Of a DNA stretch of 64,000 nucleotides, positions 55,328 to 64,000 are shown one piece after another. Location of the stretch: positions 62,001-126,000 of the forward strand of contig JAIUNW010000009.1 in the NCBI GenBank assembly GCA_020161535.1. Reading direction: 5' to 3'. Each line of letters starts with the position of its first letter. Within the stretch, counting starts at the first letter, position 1. The stretch is from Bacteroidota bacterium. GTDB lineage: Bacteria > Bacteroidota > Bacteroidia > Chitinophagales > Chitinophagaceae. The position numbers were made by a program, and so were the translations under genes. Under the pieces are notes generated by a model, which saw only the letters and a program-made list of their open reading frames with translations, searched no databases and was not told the origin of the DNA.

Positions 55328-57337
55328 TTAAGCAATAGCGGGTGTTTCTTCCACGTCGAGGGTTTTCTTCTCTTCAAACGGACGCTTACCAATCAGTTGC
55401 TCCACATCGCTTTGGAACAGCACTTCTTTTTCCAGTAACTGTTCTGCGAGCAGACCCACTTCATTGCGTTTTGACTGCAACAATTCTTTGGTGCGCTCGT
55501 AAGCCGCATCAATCAGGGTACGCACTTCATGGTCGATCAATCGCGAGGTTTCTTCTGAATACGGTTTGGTAAACGAATTTTCCTGTTGTGGATCATAGAA
55601 GCTTACATTGCCCACTTTATCATTCATACCATACACAGTCACCATGCTATAGGCCATTTTGGTGATCTGCTGCAGGTCGTTCTGCGCGCCGGTAGAAATC
55701 TTGCCGAAGAAAATATCTTCTGCCGCACGGCCACCCAGCGTCATGCAAATCTGGTCGAGCAACTGGTCGGTATTATAGAGATACTGCTCCTTAGGTGTGT
55801 ATTGCGCGTAACCCAGGGCGGCGGTACCACGCGGAACAATGGTCACTTTCAGCAGCGGGTAAGCATGCTCCAGGTACCAGCCGCAGATCGCGTGACCAGC
55901 TTCGTGGTAGGCGATGATTTTTTTCTCATCGGGCGAGATGATCTTGTTCTTTTTCTCGAGGCCACCGATTACCCGGTCAACCGCATCCTGGAAGTCGCTC
56001 ATATCAACCGCTTCCTTGCCCTTGCGCGCCGCAATCAACGCGGCTTCGTTACATACGTTGGCGATATCAGCACCGGCAAAACCAGGGGTTTGTTCGGCGA
56101 GTTTATGGATATCTACCTGCTCCGATACTTTGATCGGTTTCAGGTGCACTTTGAAAATGGCTTCGCGACCTTTCACATCGGGTTTGTCGATGCCAATCTG
56201 GCGATCGAAACGACCCGGGCGCAGCAGGGCGCTGTCGAGCACATCCGGCCGGTTGGTGGCCGCCAGCACAATGATGCCGCTTTCACCACTAAAGCCATCC
56301 ATCTCTACCAGCAACTGGTTGAGGGTGCTTTCGCGTTCGTCGTTGCTCATGATGGCGTTCTTACCACGGGCGCGGCCAATGGCGTCGATCTCATCGATGA
56401 ATATGATACAAGGTGCTTTTTCGCGGGCTTGTTTGAACAGGTCGCGAACGCGGCTGGCGCCCACCCCCACAAACATTTCTACAAAATCGCTACCACTCAG
56501 GCTGAAGAAAGGCACCTGGGCCTCGCCGGCCATGGCTTTGGCGAGCAGGGTTTTGCCGGTGCCCGGCGGGCCAACCAGCAATGCTCCCTTGGGTATCTTA
56601 CCACCGAGATTGGTGTATTTTTTCGGGTTCTTGAGGAAGTCGACGATTTCCATCACTTCCACCTTGGCTTCGTCGAGGCCGGCTACATCGTTGAACGTGA
56701 TGTTCACCCGGGTGCCTTTGTCAAAGAGTTGGGCTTTTGATTTACCGATATTGAAAATACCACCTGGCCCGGCGCCACCACCGGCACCGCCGCCCATTTT
56801 ACGCATCAGCAATACCCAGATCAACACAATGATGAAGATGGGCAGTACAAACTGGAAAATCGGCGCCAGCCAGTCGCCCTCGGTTTCGTCGAGGCGCGGC
56901 ACTTCTCTCACTTGCGGATTCTTGGTATAAAAATCACGCAGGTCGTCAGTGAATATCTCCGGTTTGGCGATGGTGAATTCGAACTGCGGACCTTTATCAT
57001 TGGCCGCATTAAAGCCTTTGGGGAGTTTATTTTGGTAATACTCTTTTTTGAGGGCTTCGGGTTTGATGAAAACGCGTACCAGGTTTTTGTTGCTGACCAA
57101 CACGATTTTTTCAACATCGCCATTGCTCAGCATCTCGGTCTTGAATTCATCAAAATTGATTCGACGCGATTCAGGTGCAAATCCACTGTAGAGGTTAAAG
57201 CCAAGCAGGATCACTGCCAGGGCACCCCAGATCCAATAAATATTGAACCGCGGTCCTTTCCGGGGGTCATTACCGTTTCCATCGGGTCTCGTTCTCATCC
57301 GGTTTAATCCGCCGGGTTTGTAATCTTCCTGTGACAT
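55328..57337 (-). CDS. ftsH: ATP-dependent membrane metalloprotease FtsH
   Basis: 669 residues. Two helices (33-50 and 158-178) bracket a ~105-residue periplasmic domain. AAA module: Walker A GPPGTGKT 256-263, Walker [12 protein letters not shown] near 311-321, and the second region of homology [21 protein letters not shown] in two parts near 360-380. Zinc protease motif HEAGH at 478-482. It degrades misfolded membrane proteins and short-lived regulators such as LpxC in other bacteria; lpxH in the same operon fits a link to lipid A control (inferred). Confidence 0.97.
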   Translation of the reverse strand: MSQEDYKPGGLNRMRTRPDGNGNDPRKGPRFNIYWIWGALAVILLGFNLYSGFAPESRRINFDEFKTEMLSNGDVEKIVLVSNKNLVRVFIKPEALKKEYYQNKLPKGFNAANDKGPQFEFTIAKPEIFTDDLRDFYTKNPQVREVPRLDETEGDWLAPIFQFVLPIFIIVLIWVLLMRKMGGGAGGGAGPGGIFNIGKSKAQLFDKGTRVNITFNDVAGLDEAKVEVMEIVDFLKNPKKYTNLGGKIPKGALLVGPPGTGKTLLAKAMAGEAQVPFFSLSGSDFVEMFVGVGASRVRDLFKQAREKAPCIIFIDEIDAIGRARGKNAIMSNDERESTLNQLLVEMDGFSGESGIIVLAATNRPDVLDSALLRPGRFDRQIGIDKPDVKGREAIFKVHLKPIKVSEQVDIHKLAEQTPGFAGADIANVCNEAALIAARKGKEAVDMSDFQDAVDRVIGGLEKKNKIISPDEKKIIAYHEAGHAICGWYLEHAYPLLKVTIVPRGTAALGYAQYTPKEQYLYNTDQLLDQICMTLGGRAAEDIFFGKISTGAQNDLQQITKMAYSMVTVYGMNDKVGNVSFYDPQQENSFTKPYSEETSRLIDHEVRTLIDAAYERTKELLQSKRNEVGLLAEQLLEKEVLFQSDVEQLIGKRPFEEKKTLDVEETPAIA

Positions 57338-57404
57338 ATTTAATTTAGGCTATAAAGGATACTAATGCTTATAGGGGCCGGTTTGTTCAATAAACGTAAA
57401 AATC

Positions 57405-57809
57405 TCATCCTTTGTATTCCGTCATGGGCGCATCACTCCACATTTCTTCCAGGCGATAAAACTTCCTGGTTTCCGGAAGCATGACGTGAACCACCACGTT
57501 TACATAGTCGATCAGTATCCATTGCGAAGCCTGCTGACCTTCGTGCCGGTAAGGAACTTCTTCCAGTTCCTGTTTGAGCTCGTGCTCTACCGAATCGGCA
57601 ATGGCCTTTACCTGGGTGGTAGATCCGCCCTCACAAATGATAAAAAAATCAGCTACTGCTTCATGAATTTTTCGAAGATCAAGGGCCACTATACGCTCTC
57701 CTTTTTTGTCCTGGATCGCCTTTACAATGGATTTGAGGATTTTGGCATTTTTTGTTAACCGGGTAACGCCGCTTCGCTGGCGGTTAGCTAATACAGACAG
57801 TGGTTCCAA
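57405..57809 (-). CDS. rsfS: Ribosomal silencing factor RsfS
   Basis: 134 residues with the RsfS/Iojap domain: KAIQDKKGERIVALDLRKI, ADFFIICEGGSTTQVKAIAD, and GQQASQWILIDYVNVVVHVMLPETRKFYRLEEMWSDA toward the C-terminus. It binds uL14 on the 50S subunit and blocks subunit joining in starvation. The first ~20 residues (MEPLSVLANRQRSG) look extended. It is 67 bp upstream of ftsH, probably in the same transcript, and divergent from birA. Confidence 0.93.
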   Translation of the reverse strand: MEPLSVLANRQRSGVTRLTKNAKILKSIVKAIQDKKGERIVALDLRKIHEAVADFFIICEGGSTTQVKAIADSVEHELKQELEEVPYRHEGQQASQWILIDYVNVVVHVMLPETRKFYRLEEMWSDAPMTEYKG

Positions 57810-57887
57810 TAATCTTTCTTTTGATGATAAGATAGGGAAAATACTAGATTCGCCCTGTTCAAAAATAACAATCTTTTACCCAATCAG

Positions 57888-58634
57888 ATGACCTCTTTAC
57901 CGATCGGTAATCAAATAAAGGTTCTAGACATAGTGGACAGCTCCAACAACTATGCCATGGCCCTTGCCAAGTCGGGTGCAGCCCGGCATGGGAACGTGTA
58001 CTTTGCGATGCAACAAACGGCCGGCAAAGGGCAACGTGGCAAGCAATGGATCACCGAATACGGGGTGAACCTGATGCAGAGTATTGTGTTGGAAACCAAT
58101 GAGCTGAGAGCCGCCGATCTGTTTGCCCTCAGCACCACGGTGGCCCTTGGCGTACACGATTGGTTCAGCGCGAAAGCAGGCGATGAAACGCGCCTAAAAT
58201 GGCCCAATGATGTTTACTGGCGTGACAGAAAGGCAGGGGGCATTTTAATTGAGAACGGTTGGGCGGGCGATCGCTGGCAATTTGCCATTGCGGGCATGGG
58301 GATTAACCTCAACCAGCGACAATTTGATCCGGCCGTCAAAAACCCTGTTAGCCTTTTGCAGATCACGGGACAGACATACGATCTGCTGGGAGAAGCGGCG
58401 GTGCTTTGCGGTTATTTGGAAACACGATGGCAGCAATTGCTGGCGGGTGGCCAGGCACAGTTGCATGCCGATTTTGAACGCGTATTATATAAGAAAGGGG
58501 AAAAAGTGCGGCTGAAAAAAGGCAACCGGGTTTTTGAAACGCGGGTAGAGGGCGTGAGCCAACAGGGAGAATTGATCACCCGCGATGCACTGGAACATCG
58601 GTTTGCCGTCGGTTCGGTGGAGTGGCTGCCATAA
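57888..58634 (+). CDS. birA: Biotin--[acetyl-CoA-carboxylase] ligase
   Basis: 248 residues, the catalytic and C-terminal domains only; no N-terminal winged helix, so it is an enzyme without the BirA repressor function. It attaches biotin to carboxyl carrier protein. Motifs: SSNNYAMAL near residue 18, QTAGKGQRGKQWIT (biotinyl-AMP loop), LKWPNDVYWRDRKAGGILIE and GMGINLNQ. The 3' end overlaps an antisense HELAH gene by 59 bp. Confidence 0.93.
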   Translation: MTSLPIGNQIKVLDIVDSSNNYAMALAKSGAARHGNVYFAMQQTAGKGQRGKQWITEYGVNLMQSIVLETNELRAADLFALSTTVALGVHDWFSAKAGDETRLKWPNDVYWRDRKAGGILIENGWAGDRWQFAIAGMGINLNQRQFDPAVKNPVSLLQITGQTYDLLGEAAVLCGYLETRWQQLLAGGQAQLHADFERVLYKKGEKVRLKKGNRVFETRVEGVSQQGELITRDALEHRFAVGSVEWLP

Positions 58635-58965
58635 GTTGTTTGCGGTTCGGCTGAAAAGTATAGGTCTCTTCGAGTTGGTGATCATACTCGGCCGCCCTCG
58701 CTTCTACTTCAAACCGATTTTGGTAATAACCCTTTTTGATCGACTCGATACTATAACGCCAAAGAAAACCGATAAAACCAAGCTCGCTGTATTGCCTGAT
58801 ATGCGCCAATTCGTGCCGCAGCCAACGGGGATTGCTGAGAAATTCGCGGTGATCGGTATTGTACAAATGGATGGTGCGACCAAAGACCATGGCCATTTGG
58901 TCGGATTTCATTTTCTTGGCCGCGAGCCGGGCCCAGAAAGAGTTTTCTCGAATGCGGTAATTCAA
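58576..58965 (-). CDS. Small DUF4157-like protein with an HELAH motif
   Basis: 129 residues, basic. The sequence LRHELAHIRQYSELGFIGFLWRY near residues 49-71 contains HELAH, a zincin-type HExxH motif, followed by a later acidic cluster (RFEVEARAAEYD). This is the pattern of DUF4157/minimal metalloprotease domains. No signal peptide or extra domain was seen. It is transcribed against birA with 59 bp of overlap, so its C-terminus is encoded opposite the end of birA. Confidence 0.72.
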   Translation of the reverse strand: MNYRIRENSFWARLAAKKMKSDQMAMVFGRTIHLYNTDHREFLSNPRWLRHELAHIRQYSELGFIGFLWRYSIESIKKGYYQNRFEVEARAAEYDHQLEETYTFQPNRKQLMAATPPNRRQTDVPVHRG

Positions 58966-59020
58966 TTCAGGTAAATCGTTTACGTACTATTGGTTTATGC
59001 CGAACTGTATAGCCGGCAAT

Positions 59021-59482
59021 TTACGCCGGTTGCGCCAGTATCTCTTCTGCATGGGCCTTGTTCTTTGGCCGTAAAAAAATTTTCTCGATCAGGCCTTTTT
59101 GGTTAATCAAAAACGTAGTGCGGTGCAAGCCCATGTATTTCCGGCCATACAATTGCTTTTCACCCCATACGCCGTATAAATTGATCAGCTTGTGATCAGG
59201 ATCGGTGATCAGGGGAAAGGGCAATTGGTTTTTCTCGATAAATGTCAAGTGCTTCTCGGCAGCATCGGGACTCACACCCACCACCGCAATCCCTGCTTTG
59301 AGCAGGGCAACATAATGATCGCGCAGGTTACAAGCCTGGGTGGTACAGGCCGCCGTTAAGTCTTGCGGATAAAAATAGAGCGCCAGTTTTTGGCCCTTGA
59401 AATCAGCCAGCGAGATCTTCTTGCCATGCTGGTCGAGGGCGGTGAATTTCGGGGCCTTATCCCCCACTTGTAAATGGGTCAT
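59021..59482 (-). CDS. bcp: Thioredoxin-dependent peroxiredoxin (Bcp/PrxQ)
   Basis: 153 residues. The peroxidatic Cys46 and resolving Cys51 occur in DLTAACTTQACNLRD, matching the Cx4C of Bcp-type Prx. The usual Pro-Gly before the cysteine is Ala-Ala here, a small deviation. It reduces hydrogen and organic peroxides in the cytoplasm. It overlaps the stop of the upstream M23 gene by ATGA. Confidence 0.93.
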   Translation of the reverse strand: MTHLQVGDKAPKFTALDQHGKKISLADFKGQKLALYFYPQDLTAACTTQACNLRDHYVALLKAGIAVVGVSPDAAEKHLTFIEKNQLPFPLITDPDHKLINLYGVWGEKQLYGRKYMGLHRTTFLINQKGLIEKIFLRPKNKAHAEEILAQPA

Positions 59483-61179
59483 CTGCTGAATCGAAAAAGT
59501 TTTTCAACACGGTTGCCTGCGGCGTCAAAGGCGATGATCAGCAGCTGGTGGTCGCCCGGGCCACAACGCTCATCAAATTTGTAGATAAATCTTTTCCCCT
59601 TGTCGTTCGTGAAGCGGATCCATTTGCCATCGAGCAGGCTGCGGGTCATTCGCCAGTCGTCGAGGTTGTCATTGACCGTAAATACCAGTCGGCTTGCCTT
59701 TGCCAGGTTGTCGCCATCACGCCACCCGACGGGTTGGATGACCGGTGCCGTGGTATCGAGCACCAATTGAAATCGCCCGAAATCCCGAAACCGGCCCGTG
59801 GCCCAACCTTTGTCCCAGGTAACCGGTACCACTTCTGTTTTTTTGTCGATGAATCGCTGCATTACCACCCGCTGGATCAGGTCAGCCGGAATGCCCTTGG
59901 TGAGTTTGATCCGCACCACTAATAAATCCTGGATGGGAATGCCTTTGTTACCGATGTTGTGGGTGTTGGAAACCAGTTCGGGCAGGCTAGCCGCTTGCTG
60001 GCTGTAAGCGACCGTCACACTGTCGTACAAAGCATGTTCGCCCAATACAAATTCACATTCGGGCGATTCAAATACGCCCAGCATGCCGGGATAAAAACGC
60101 TGTCCCGCAGGCGGCGAAAACAGCACCGGTTTGCCATCATATTTAACCGTGGTATGGGCCACCGACGTATTGCCATTGGCATCTTTCACTTCAATGCGAA
60201 TGTTGTGTACCGCGCCATCGGCAATATCGAGCACCCCGTCGCCATTAAACCGGGTGTAGATCGAGTTTTCATAACCCGGCAACTCGCTCAGGTGCTGCAG
60301 GTAGGCGCCACCATTGGCCTTGGTTTTATAATCGATGTGCGCGTTGAGGTAGCGGGTGCCGGCATAACTGATATTTTCCATCCGGAAACCCACTACCGCT
60401 TTGTCGTTGTCGTATAAAACAGCTTCGTACACCCCGTTCAGGTTGGTCGAACCGGTGTGGGTATCGTAGGCGGTGATGGCATAACTTATTTTCGGGGTAG
60501 AGACGGTTTGCGCTGCCGCGGAAAAGTCGCCGTTGCTTTTGGCGCTCAAGGCGAGCAAGCGCGGCGATTGTTCATAGGTCGATTTCGTGCGATCGTACAA
60601 AGCCAGGCGAATCAGTTTTGGCTTGGTATTGTCTGGCAGGGGCAGCCCGAAGAACATCCCATTTAGATTGACATCGTCGGCCGTGCGGCGAAATTCAAAA
60701 TGCAGGTGCGGCCCCATCGATCCGCCGGTATTGCCACTATAAGCGATCAAATCCCCCTTCTTTACGGGGAATTTTCCCGGTGGCAGCTCTCGATAGATAG
60801 ACCAGCTTTGTGTTTCATACTGTTGATCGGTGACCCAGGTTTCCAGCGCCGGCATAAAATCGTTGAGGTGGGCATAGAGGGTTGTGAAACCGTTGGGATG
60901 GGTGATATAAATGGCGCGACCAAAACCCCAGGGTTCGATCTTGATGCGGGAGATATATCCATCGCCGGCAGCATGAACCGGCAAATTTTCCCGGCGATCG
61001 GTTTTCAGGTCCAGACCCATGTGGTAATGGTTGGGTCGAAGCTCGCCGAAGTTGCCGGCCAAACTGATGGGGATGTCGAGTGGATTGCGGAAGAAACCTT
61101 TCGGGTAGGTAGGATTCGTTTTGAACTGAGCGACGGATGAAAAGGGAATTAAAAAAAATAACACATAAAACCTGAACAT
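59479..61179 (-). CDS. Secreted M23-family peptidase with a C-terminal beta-rich region
   Basis: 566 residues from ATG 61179, which begins the signal peptide MFRFYVLFFLIPFSSVAQF; an upstream in-frame codon at 61203 lies in the promoter. The M23 domain spans ~30-190: HYHMGLDLKTD (HxxxD) and GPHLHFEFR. The remaining ~370 residues are Ig-like beta segments of unknown role. It probably hydrolyses peptidoglycan peptides in the periplasm. One copy of the 11-bp palindrome (59724-59734) lies within its coding region. It overlaps bcp by ATGA. Confidence 0.88.
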   Translation of the reverse strand: MFRFYVLFFLIPFSSVAQFKTNPTYPKGFFRNPLDIPISLAGNFGELRPNHYHMGLDLKTDRRENLPVHAAGDGYISRIKIEPWGFGRAIYITHPNGFTTLYAHLNDFMPALETWVTDQQYETQSWSIYRELPPGKFPVKKGDLIAYSGNTGGSMGPHLHFEFRRTADDVNLNGMFFGLPLPDNTKPKLIRLALYDRTKSTYEQSPRLLALSAKSNGDFSAAAQTVSTPKISYAITAYDTHTGSTNLNGVYEAVLYDNDKAVVGFRMENISYAGTRYLNAHIDYKTKANGGAYLQHLSELPGYENSIYTRFNGDGVLDIADGAVHNIRIEVKDANGNTSVAHTTVKYDGKPVLFSPPAGQRFYPGMLGVFESPECEFVLGEHALYDSVTVAYSQQAASLPELVSNTHNIGNKGIPIQDLLVVRIKLTKGIPADLIQRVVMQRFIDKKTEVVPVTWDKGWATGRFRDFGRFQLVLDTTAPVIQPVGWRDGDNLAKASRLVFTVNDNLDDWRMTRSLLDGKWIRFTNDKGKRFIYKFDERCGPGDHQLLIIAFDAAGNRVEKLFRFSR

Positions 61180-61200
61180 GCCAATAACCGTTGGTGTTAT

Positions 61201-61223
61201 CAAAGGTAAGTTGTTTAAACAAC
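61201..61223 (-). promoter_or_regulatory. Promoter and palindromic operator for the M23/bcp operon
   Basis: The -7 box TACCTTTG (61201-61208, minus strand) lies 21 bases before the ATG. Just upstream is a perfect 14-bp palindrome GTTGTTTAAACAAC (61210-61223), a likely dimer-binding site. Confidence 0.5.
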
Positions 61224-61352
61224 CTGTTAAAGGATGATTATCCCCAGTTTCGGGTACACAATTTGCAAAAAACGGAACAGCGTTTGTTTAACAATGATTG
61301 TCTTACAAACAGGCAGAAACCACATTAAAGAGAAAAAGATAAACAGTCGGGT

Positions 61353-61565
61353 ATGAGATCCTTTCAACACAAAGCCATCCTGGTGGCAGCCATCATGATC
61401 GGTTCGCTGATTGGCGCAGTGAAGGGCGCTGAAGCGAAGCAGAAATTTATGTTCCGGGTAATGCGAAAGCAAGACGAACGACAGAACCGCGCCACGCGCC
61501 GCGCCGACGCCCGAGAGGGTAAGGTGCTGCTGGACGATATAGAGATGTCAGCATTTCACGAGTAG
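61353..61565 (+). CDS. Small basic protein of unknown function
   Basis: 70 residues. A hydrophobic N-terminal segment (AILVAAIMIGSLIGAVKG) could be a signal anchor. The rest is highly charged (MRKQDERQNRATRRADAREGK). No family was recognised. A clear terminator lies 3 bp after the stop, supporting expression. It is divergent from the M23 peptidase. Confidence 0.62.
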   Translation: MRSFQHKAILVAAIMIGSLIGAVKGAEAKQKFMFRVMRKQDERQNRATRRADAREGKVLLDDIEMSAFHE

Positions 61566-61567
61566 AA

Positions 61568-61590
61568 AAAAAGCGCCGGTGGCGCTTTTT
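61568..61590. terminator. Bidirectional terminator
   Basis: AAAAAGCGCC-GGT-GGCGCTTTTT, a 10-bp stem. Flanking A and T runs serve both the small plus-strand gene and the convergent minus-strand gene ending at 61636. Confidence 0.85.
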
Positions 61591-61611
61591 GTGTTTAAGG
61601 GGTGATAGATT

Positions 61612-61656
61612 GTTTAAGGTTCAAGGTTTAAGGGTTTAAGGTTGCTGCCGCGTGCG
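61612..61656. repeat. Second copy of the TTTAAGG/GGTTGCTGCCGCGTGCG repeat
   Basis: Four TTTAAGG-type heptamers followed by GGTTGCTGCCGCGTGCG, nearly identical to 33401-33445. It covers the stop and last codons of the minus-strand gene at 61636-62118. Confidence 0.88.
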
Positions 61657-62118
61657 AGGCCCCAACTGTTCAGGTTCGTAGTCGAAGGGCAGCAAGTTCA
61701 CGATTTTACTGGCCCAGCCCCAATAGCCATCGACTACCATGTTTTCGACCGGGTCGTAATAGCCATTGCTCGACAGCTCTACCACCACCTCTTTCAAAGC
61801 CGTGGCCGCCGGCTGCAACTGTATCAACAGGAAAGAATCGCTTTGCGCCAAAGAAACCTGCCGGGTATAATGGCCAAAGCCCACGCAACTCACCACCAGG
61901 TCGTACTTGCCCGGCGGAATCCGATCCAACACAAAATGGCCATCGTCTGCCGAAATCGTTCCAACCGACGTACTGGCCAGGTAAACACTGGCGGCTGTTA
62001 CGGGTTTGGCACTGGTAGCATCCACCACCTTGCCCTTCAACACAAACTGCACCGAAGCCAGCCAATGGTATCCGCAAAGAGCGACTAGGAAAAAGGTCTT
62101 TTTGAACGCCGCCAACAT
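61636..62118 (-). CDS. Carboxypeptidase-D-like regulatory domain protein, altered 3' end
   Basis: 160 residues with a signal-like N-terminus (FKKTFFLVALCGYHWLASV). Residues ~27-105 form a CarboxypepD_reg domain (LKGKVVDATSAKPVTAASVYLA, GTISADDGHFVLDRIPPGKYDLVVSCVGF) as found before TonB receptors. The C-terminus (EQLGPRTRQQP) is encoded by the dispersed repeat, so the original end may have been replaced. It may be a surface or secreted adaptor; function unknown. A divergent gene, carB, lies 150 bp away. Confidence 0.75.
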   Translation of the reverse strand: MLAAFKKTFFLVALCGYHWLASVQFVLKGKVVDATSAKPVTAASVYLASTSVGTISADDGHFVLDRIPPGKYDLVVSCVGFGHYTRQVSLAQSDSFLLIQLQPAATALKEVVVELSSNGYYDPVENMVVDGYWGWASKIVNLLPFDYEPEQLGPRTRQQP

Positions 62119-62238
62119 GACGCCACAGATTTACCCAAATATCGACATATCCCCCAAACCAACCCTGGTTATCAGTACACTACATCCCTGGCAGTAACAT
62201 AAAACCTGAAAACCTTCAACCCGTACAGTTTTTTGCCG

Positions 62239-62246
62239 TAGTTTTG
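62239..62246 (+). promoter_or_regulatory. -7 box for carB
   Basis: TAGTTTTG, a full TAnnTTTG match, 22 bases before the carB ATG. Confidence 0.5.
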
Positions 62247-62268
62247 CGCAATTTATTTTTTTGCAAAC

Positions 62269-64000
62269 ATGCCCAAAGACAATTCCATCAAATCTGTCCT
62301 GATCATTGGTTCAGGACCCATTATTATCGGCCAGGCCTGCGAGTTCGACTACTCAGGTACCCAGGCAGCCCGGAGCTTGCGCGAAGAGGGGATTAAAGTG
62401 ATCCTCATCAATAGCAACCCGGCTACCATTATGACCGACCCATTGATGGCCGACAGGGTGTATCTCCTGCCGCTTACCGTGGAAAGTATTGAGCAGATAT
62501 TGGAAGAGAATGAAATTGATGCGGTGCTGCCTACCATGGGCGGACAAACCGCGCTCAACCTCGCCAAAGAAGCCGAAGACCTCGGCGTTTGGGAGAAATA
62601 CAAAGTGCGATTGATTGGTGTCGATATCAAAGCGATCGACAAAGCCGAAGACCGCGAGAAATTCCGCCAGTGGATGATCCAATTGGGCGTTCCGGTGGCC
62701 ACGGCTAAAACCGCCAACAGTTATCTCGAGGGAAAAGAATATGCCCAGCAGATCGGCTTTCCGTTGGTGATTCGTCCGTCGTTTACCCTCGGCGGTACCG
62801 GCGGCGGATTTGTACACGGAAAAGAAGACCTCGACGAAGCCCTGAACCGCGGCCTCCAGGCTTCGCCCATCCACGAAGTGCTGGTAGAACAAGCCGTACT
62901 GGGTTGGAAAGAATTTGAATTGGAACTGCTGCGCGATGCGAACGACAACGTAGTTATTATATGTACCGTTGAAAACTTCGACCCCATGGGCGTGCATACC
63001 GGTGATTCCATCACCGTTGCCCCGGCCATGACCCTCAGCGATACCGCTTTTCAACTGATGCGCAATACCGCTATTAGGATGATGCGCGACCTGGGCAATT
63101 TCGCCGGTGGTTGTAATGTGCAGTTTGCCCTTAACCCCGAAACGGAAGAAATCATTGCCATCGAAATCAACCCGCGCGTGAGCCGCTCATCGGCCCTGGC
63201 ATCGAAAGCAACGGGTTATCCCATTGCCAAGATCGCAGCCAAACTCGCCATTGGTTATAACCTCGACGAATTAGAAAACCAGATCACTCGGAGCACTTCG
63301 GCTTATTTTGAGCCTGCGCTCGACTATGTGATCGTGAAAATACCGCGCTGGAACTTCGACAAATTCAAAGGCGCCAACGATACCCTTGGCCTGCAGATGA
63401 AGAGTGTGGGTGAAGTGATGGGCATCGGCCGCAGCTTTACCGAAGCCGTGCAGAAAGCCTGTCAGAGCCTCGAAAACAATGCAGTTGGCCTGGGTTATTA
63501 TGGCAAGAGCCAGATGCATGCCGAAGAACTGATCGAATACATCAAGACCCCGAAATGGGATCGCATCTTCCGCATCAAAGACGCCCTCATGTTGGGGGTG
63601 TCGATCAATACCATCGTGAAAGCGACCAATGGCATCGACCGTTGGTTCCTCTACGAAATCCAGAAGATCTGCAACCTCGAAAAAGAAATCGCGAAATACA
63701 AACTGGCTACCCTGCCGGTTGAATTGATTCATCGCGCCAAAGTGCATGGCTTTAGCGATGAGCAGATCTGTCGCATCATGCAAGATGGCACCGAAGACGC
63801 GCTGTATGAAAAACGCAAAGCCGCCGGCATTACCCGCGTGTTTAAAATGGTAGATACCTGCTCGGCCGAGTTCGAAGCAAAAACGCCTTATTTCTACTCC
63901 ACGTTTGAAGAAGGCAGCCAGAACGAAAGCATCCGCAGCGATAAGAAAAAGATCATTGTACTGGGCTCGGGCCCCAATCGCATCGGCCAGGGCATTGAAT
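62269..64000 (+). CDS. carB: Carbamoyl-phosphate synthase large subunit (5' part)
   Basis: The first ~577 residues; the gene continues past the window (full length is about 1070). It makes carbamoyl phosphate from ammonia, bicarbonate and two ATP for pyrimidine and arginine synthesis. It begins [32 protein letters not shown], then the first ATP-grasp ([37 protein letters not shown]), the oligomerisation domain, and the start of the second half ([16 protein letters not shown]). carA is not in the window. Confidence 0.96.
   Translation, partial: MPKDNSIKSVLIIGSGPIIIGQACEFDYSGTQAARSLREEGIKVILINSNPATIMTDPLMADRVYLLPLTVESIEQILEENEIDAVLPTMGGQTALNLAKEAEDLGVWEKYKVRLIGVDIKAIDKAEDREKFRQWMIQLGVPVATAKTANSYLEGKEYAQQIGFPLVIRPSFTLGGTGGGFVHGKEDLDEALNRGLQASPIHEVLVEQAVLGWKEFELELLRDANDNVVIICTVENFDPMGVHTGDSITVAPAMTLSDTAFQLMRNTAIRMMRDLGNFAGGCNVQFALNPETEEIIAIEINPRVSRSSALASKATGYPIAKIAAKLAIGYNLDELENQITRSTSAYFEPALDYVIVKIPRWNFDKFKGANDTLGLQMKSVGEVMGIGRSFTEAVQKACQSLENNAVGLGYYGKSQMHAEELIEYIKTPKWDRIFRIKDALMLGVSINTIVKATNGIDRWFLYEIQKICNLEKEIAKYKLATLPVELIHRAKVHGFSDEQICRIMQDGTEDALYEKRKAAGITRVFKMVDTCSAEFEAKTPYFYSTFEEGSQNESIRSDKKKIIVLGSGPNRIGQGIE

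Noticed and set aside
55586..56930. Long open frames (338 and 384 codons) opposite ftsH
   Set aside because: They are antisense shadows of a well-conserved gene, with biased composition and no recognisable domains.
59724..59734. Fourth array of the ACCCGACGGGT palindrome
   Set aside because: It is a single unit inside the M23 coding frame with no 14-bp neighbour, so it may be chance or codon-driven.

Overview
The window is chromosomal DNA from a Bacteroidota bacterium, most likely a Chitinophagaceae-type soil or sediment organism. Evidence: a SusC/SusD pair, proteins with type IX secretion C-terminal domains, DUF1501/DUF1800/DUF1080 proteins, an M23 peptidase next to alaS, and many promoters with the Bacteroidota -7 box TAnnTTTG close to start codons. 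No tRNA, rRNA or CRISPR array was seen. The species assignment is an inference.

Layout. 1-8.9 kb: a complete heme pathway from glutamyl-tRNA to protoheme (hemJ-hemH on the minus strand; hemA-C-D-E-F-B-L on the plus strand), followed by a ferritin and a cysteine-rich AraC regulator (to 10.4 kb). 10.5-24.9 kb: gyrB, a small conserved protein, a secreted lectin/PKD protein, DUF1080, DUF1501 and DUF1800 proteins, an outer-membrane barrel, serS, a lipoprotein cyclophilin, gcvH, a VanZ-like protein, prfA and an amidohydrolase. 24.9-25.4 kb: a deletion scar joining the start of a response-regulator-like gene to the end of a porin-like gene. 25.4-37.4 kb: recO, an MMPL/RND exporter, a SusC gene broken by one extra G, susD, a TlpA-like redoxin, gatB and a PDZ protein with a collagen-like stretch. 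37.5-41.2 kb: alaS and an M23 peptidase.

41.2-51.3 kb is an accessory island: an intact IS4-family element with a 9-bp target duplication, a small T9SS-sorted protein, a 2140-residue SpvB/FG-GAP/RHS protein, a membrane protein, a displaced second RHS tip, and a second membrane protein. This reads as a polymorphic toxin locus with two homologous glycine-rich tips, each followed by a three-helix membrane protein that is the likely immunity factor. It is the best candidate for a poorly described system here.

51.3-64 kb returns to housekeeping genes: a MerR regulator, an operon ftsH-LUD-lpxH-unknown-mscS, rsfS, birA, a small HELAH protein, bcp, an M23 peptidase and the 5' part of carB.

Three kinds of non-coding structure recur. 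Period-14 arrays of the 11-bp palindrome ACCCG(A/T)CGGGT lie just after stop codons. A TTTAAGG heptamer repeat joined to GGTTGCTGCCGCGTGCG occurs twice. TAnnTTTG boxes lie only a few bases from several start codons, which implies very short or absent 5' leaders.
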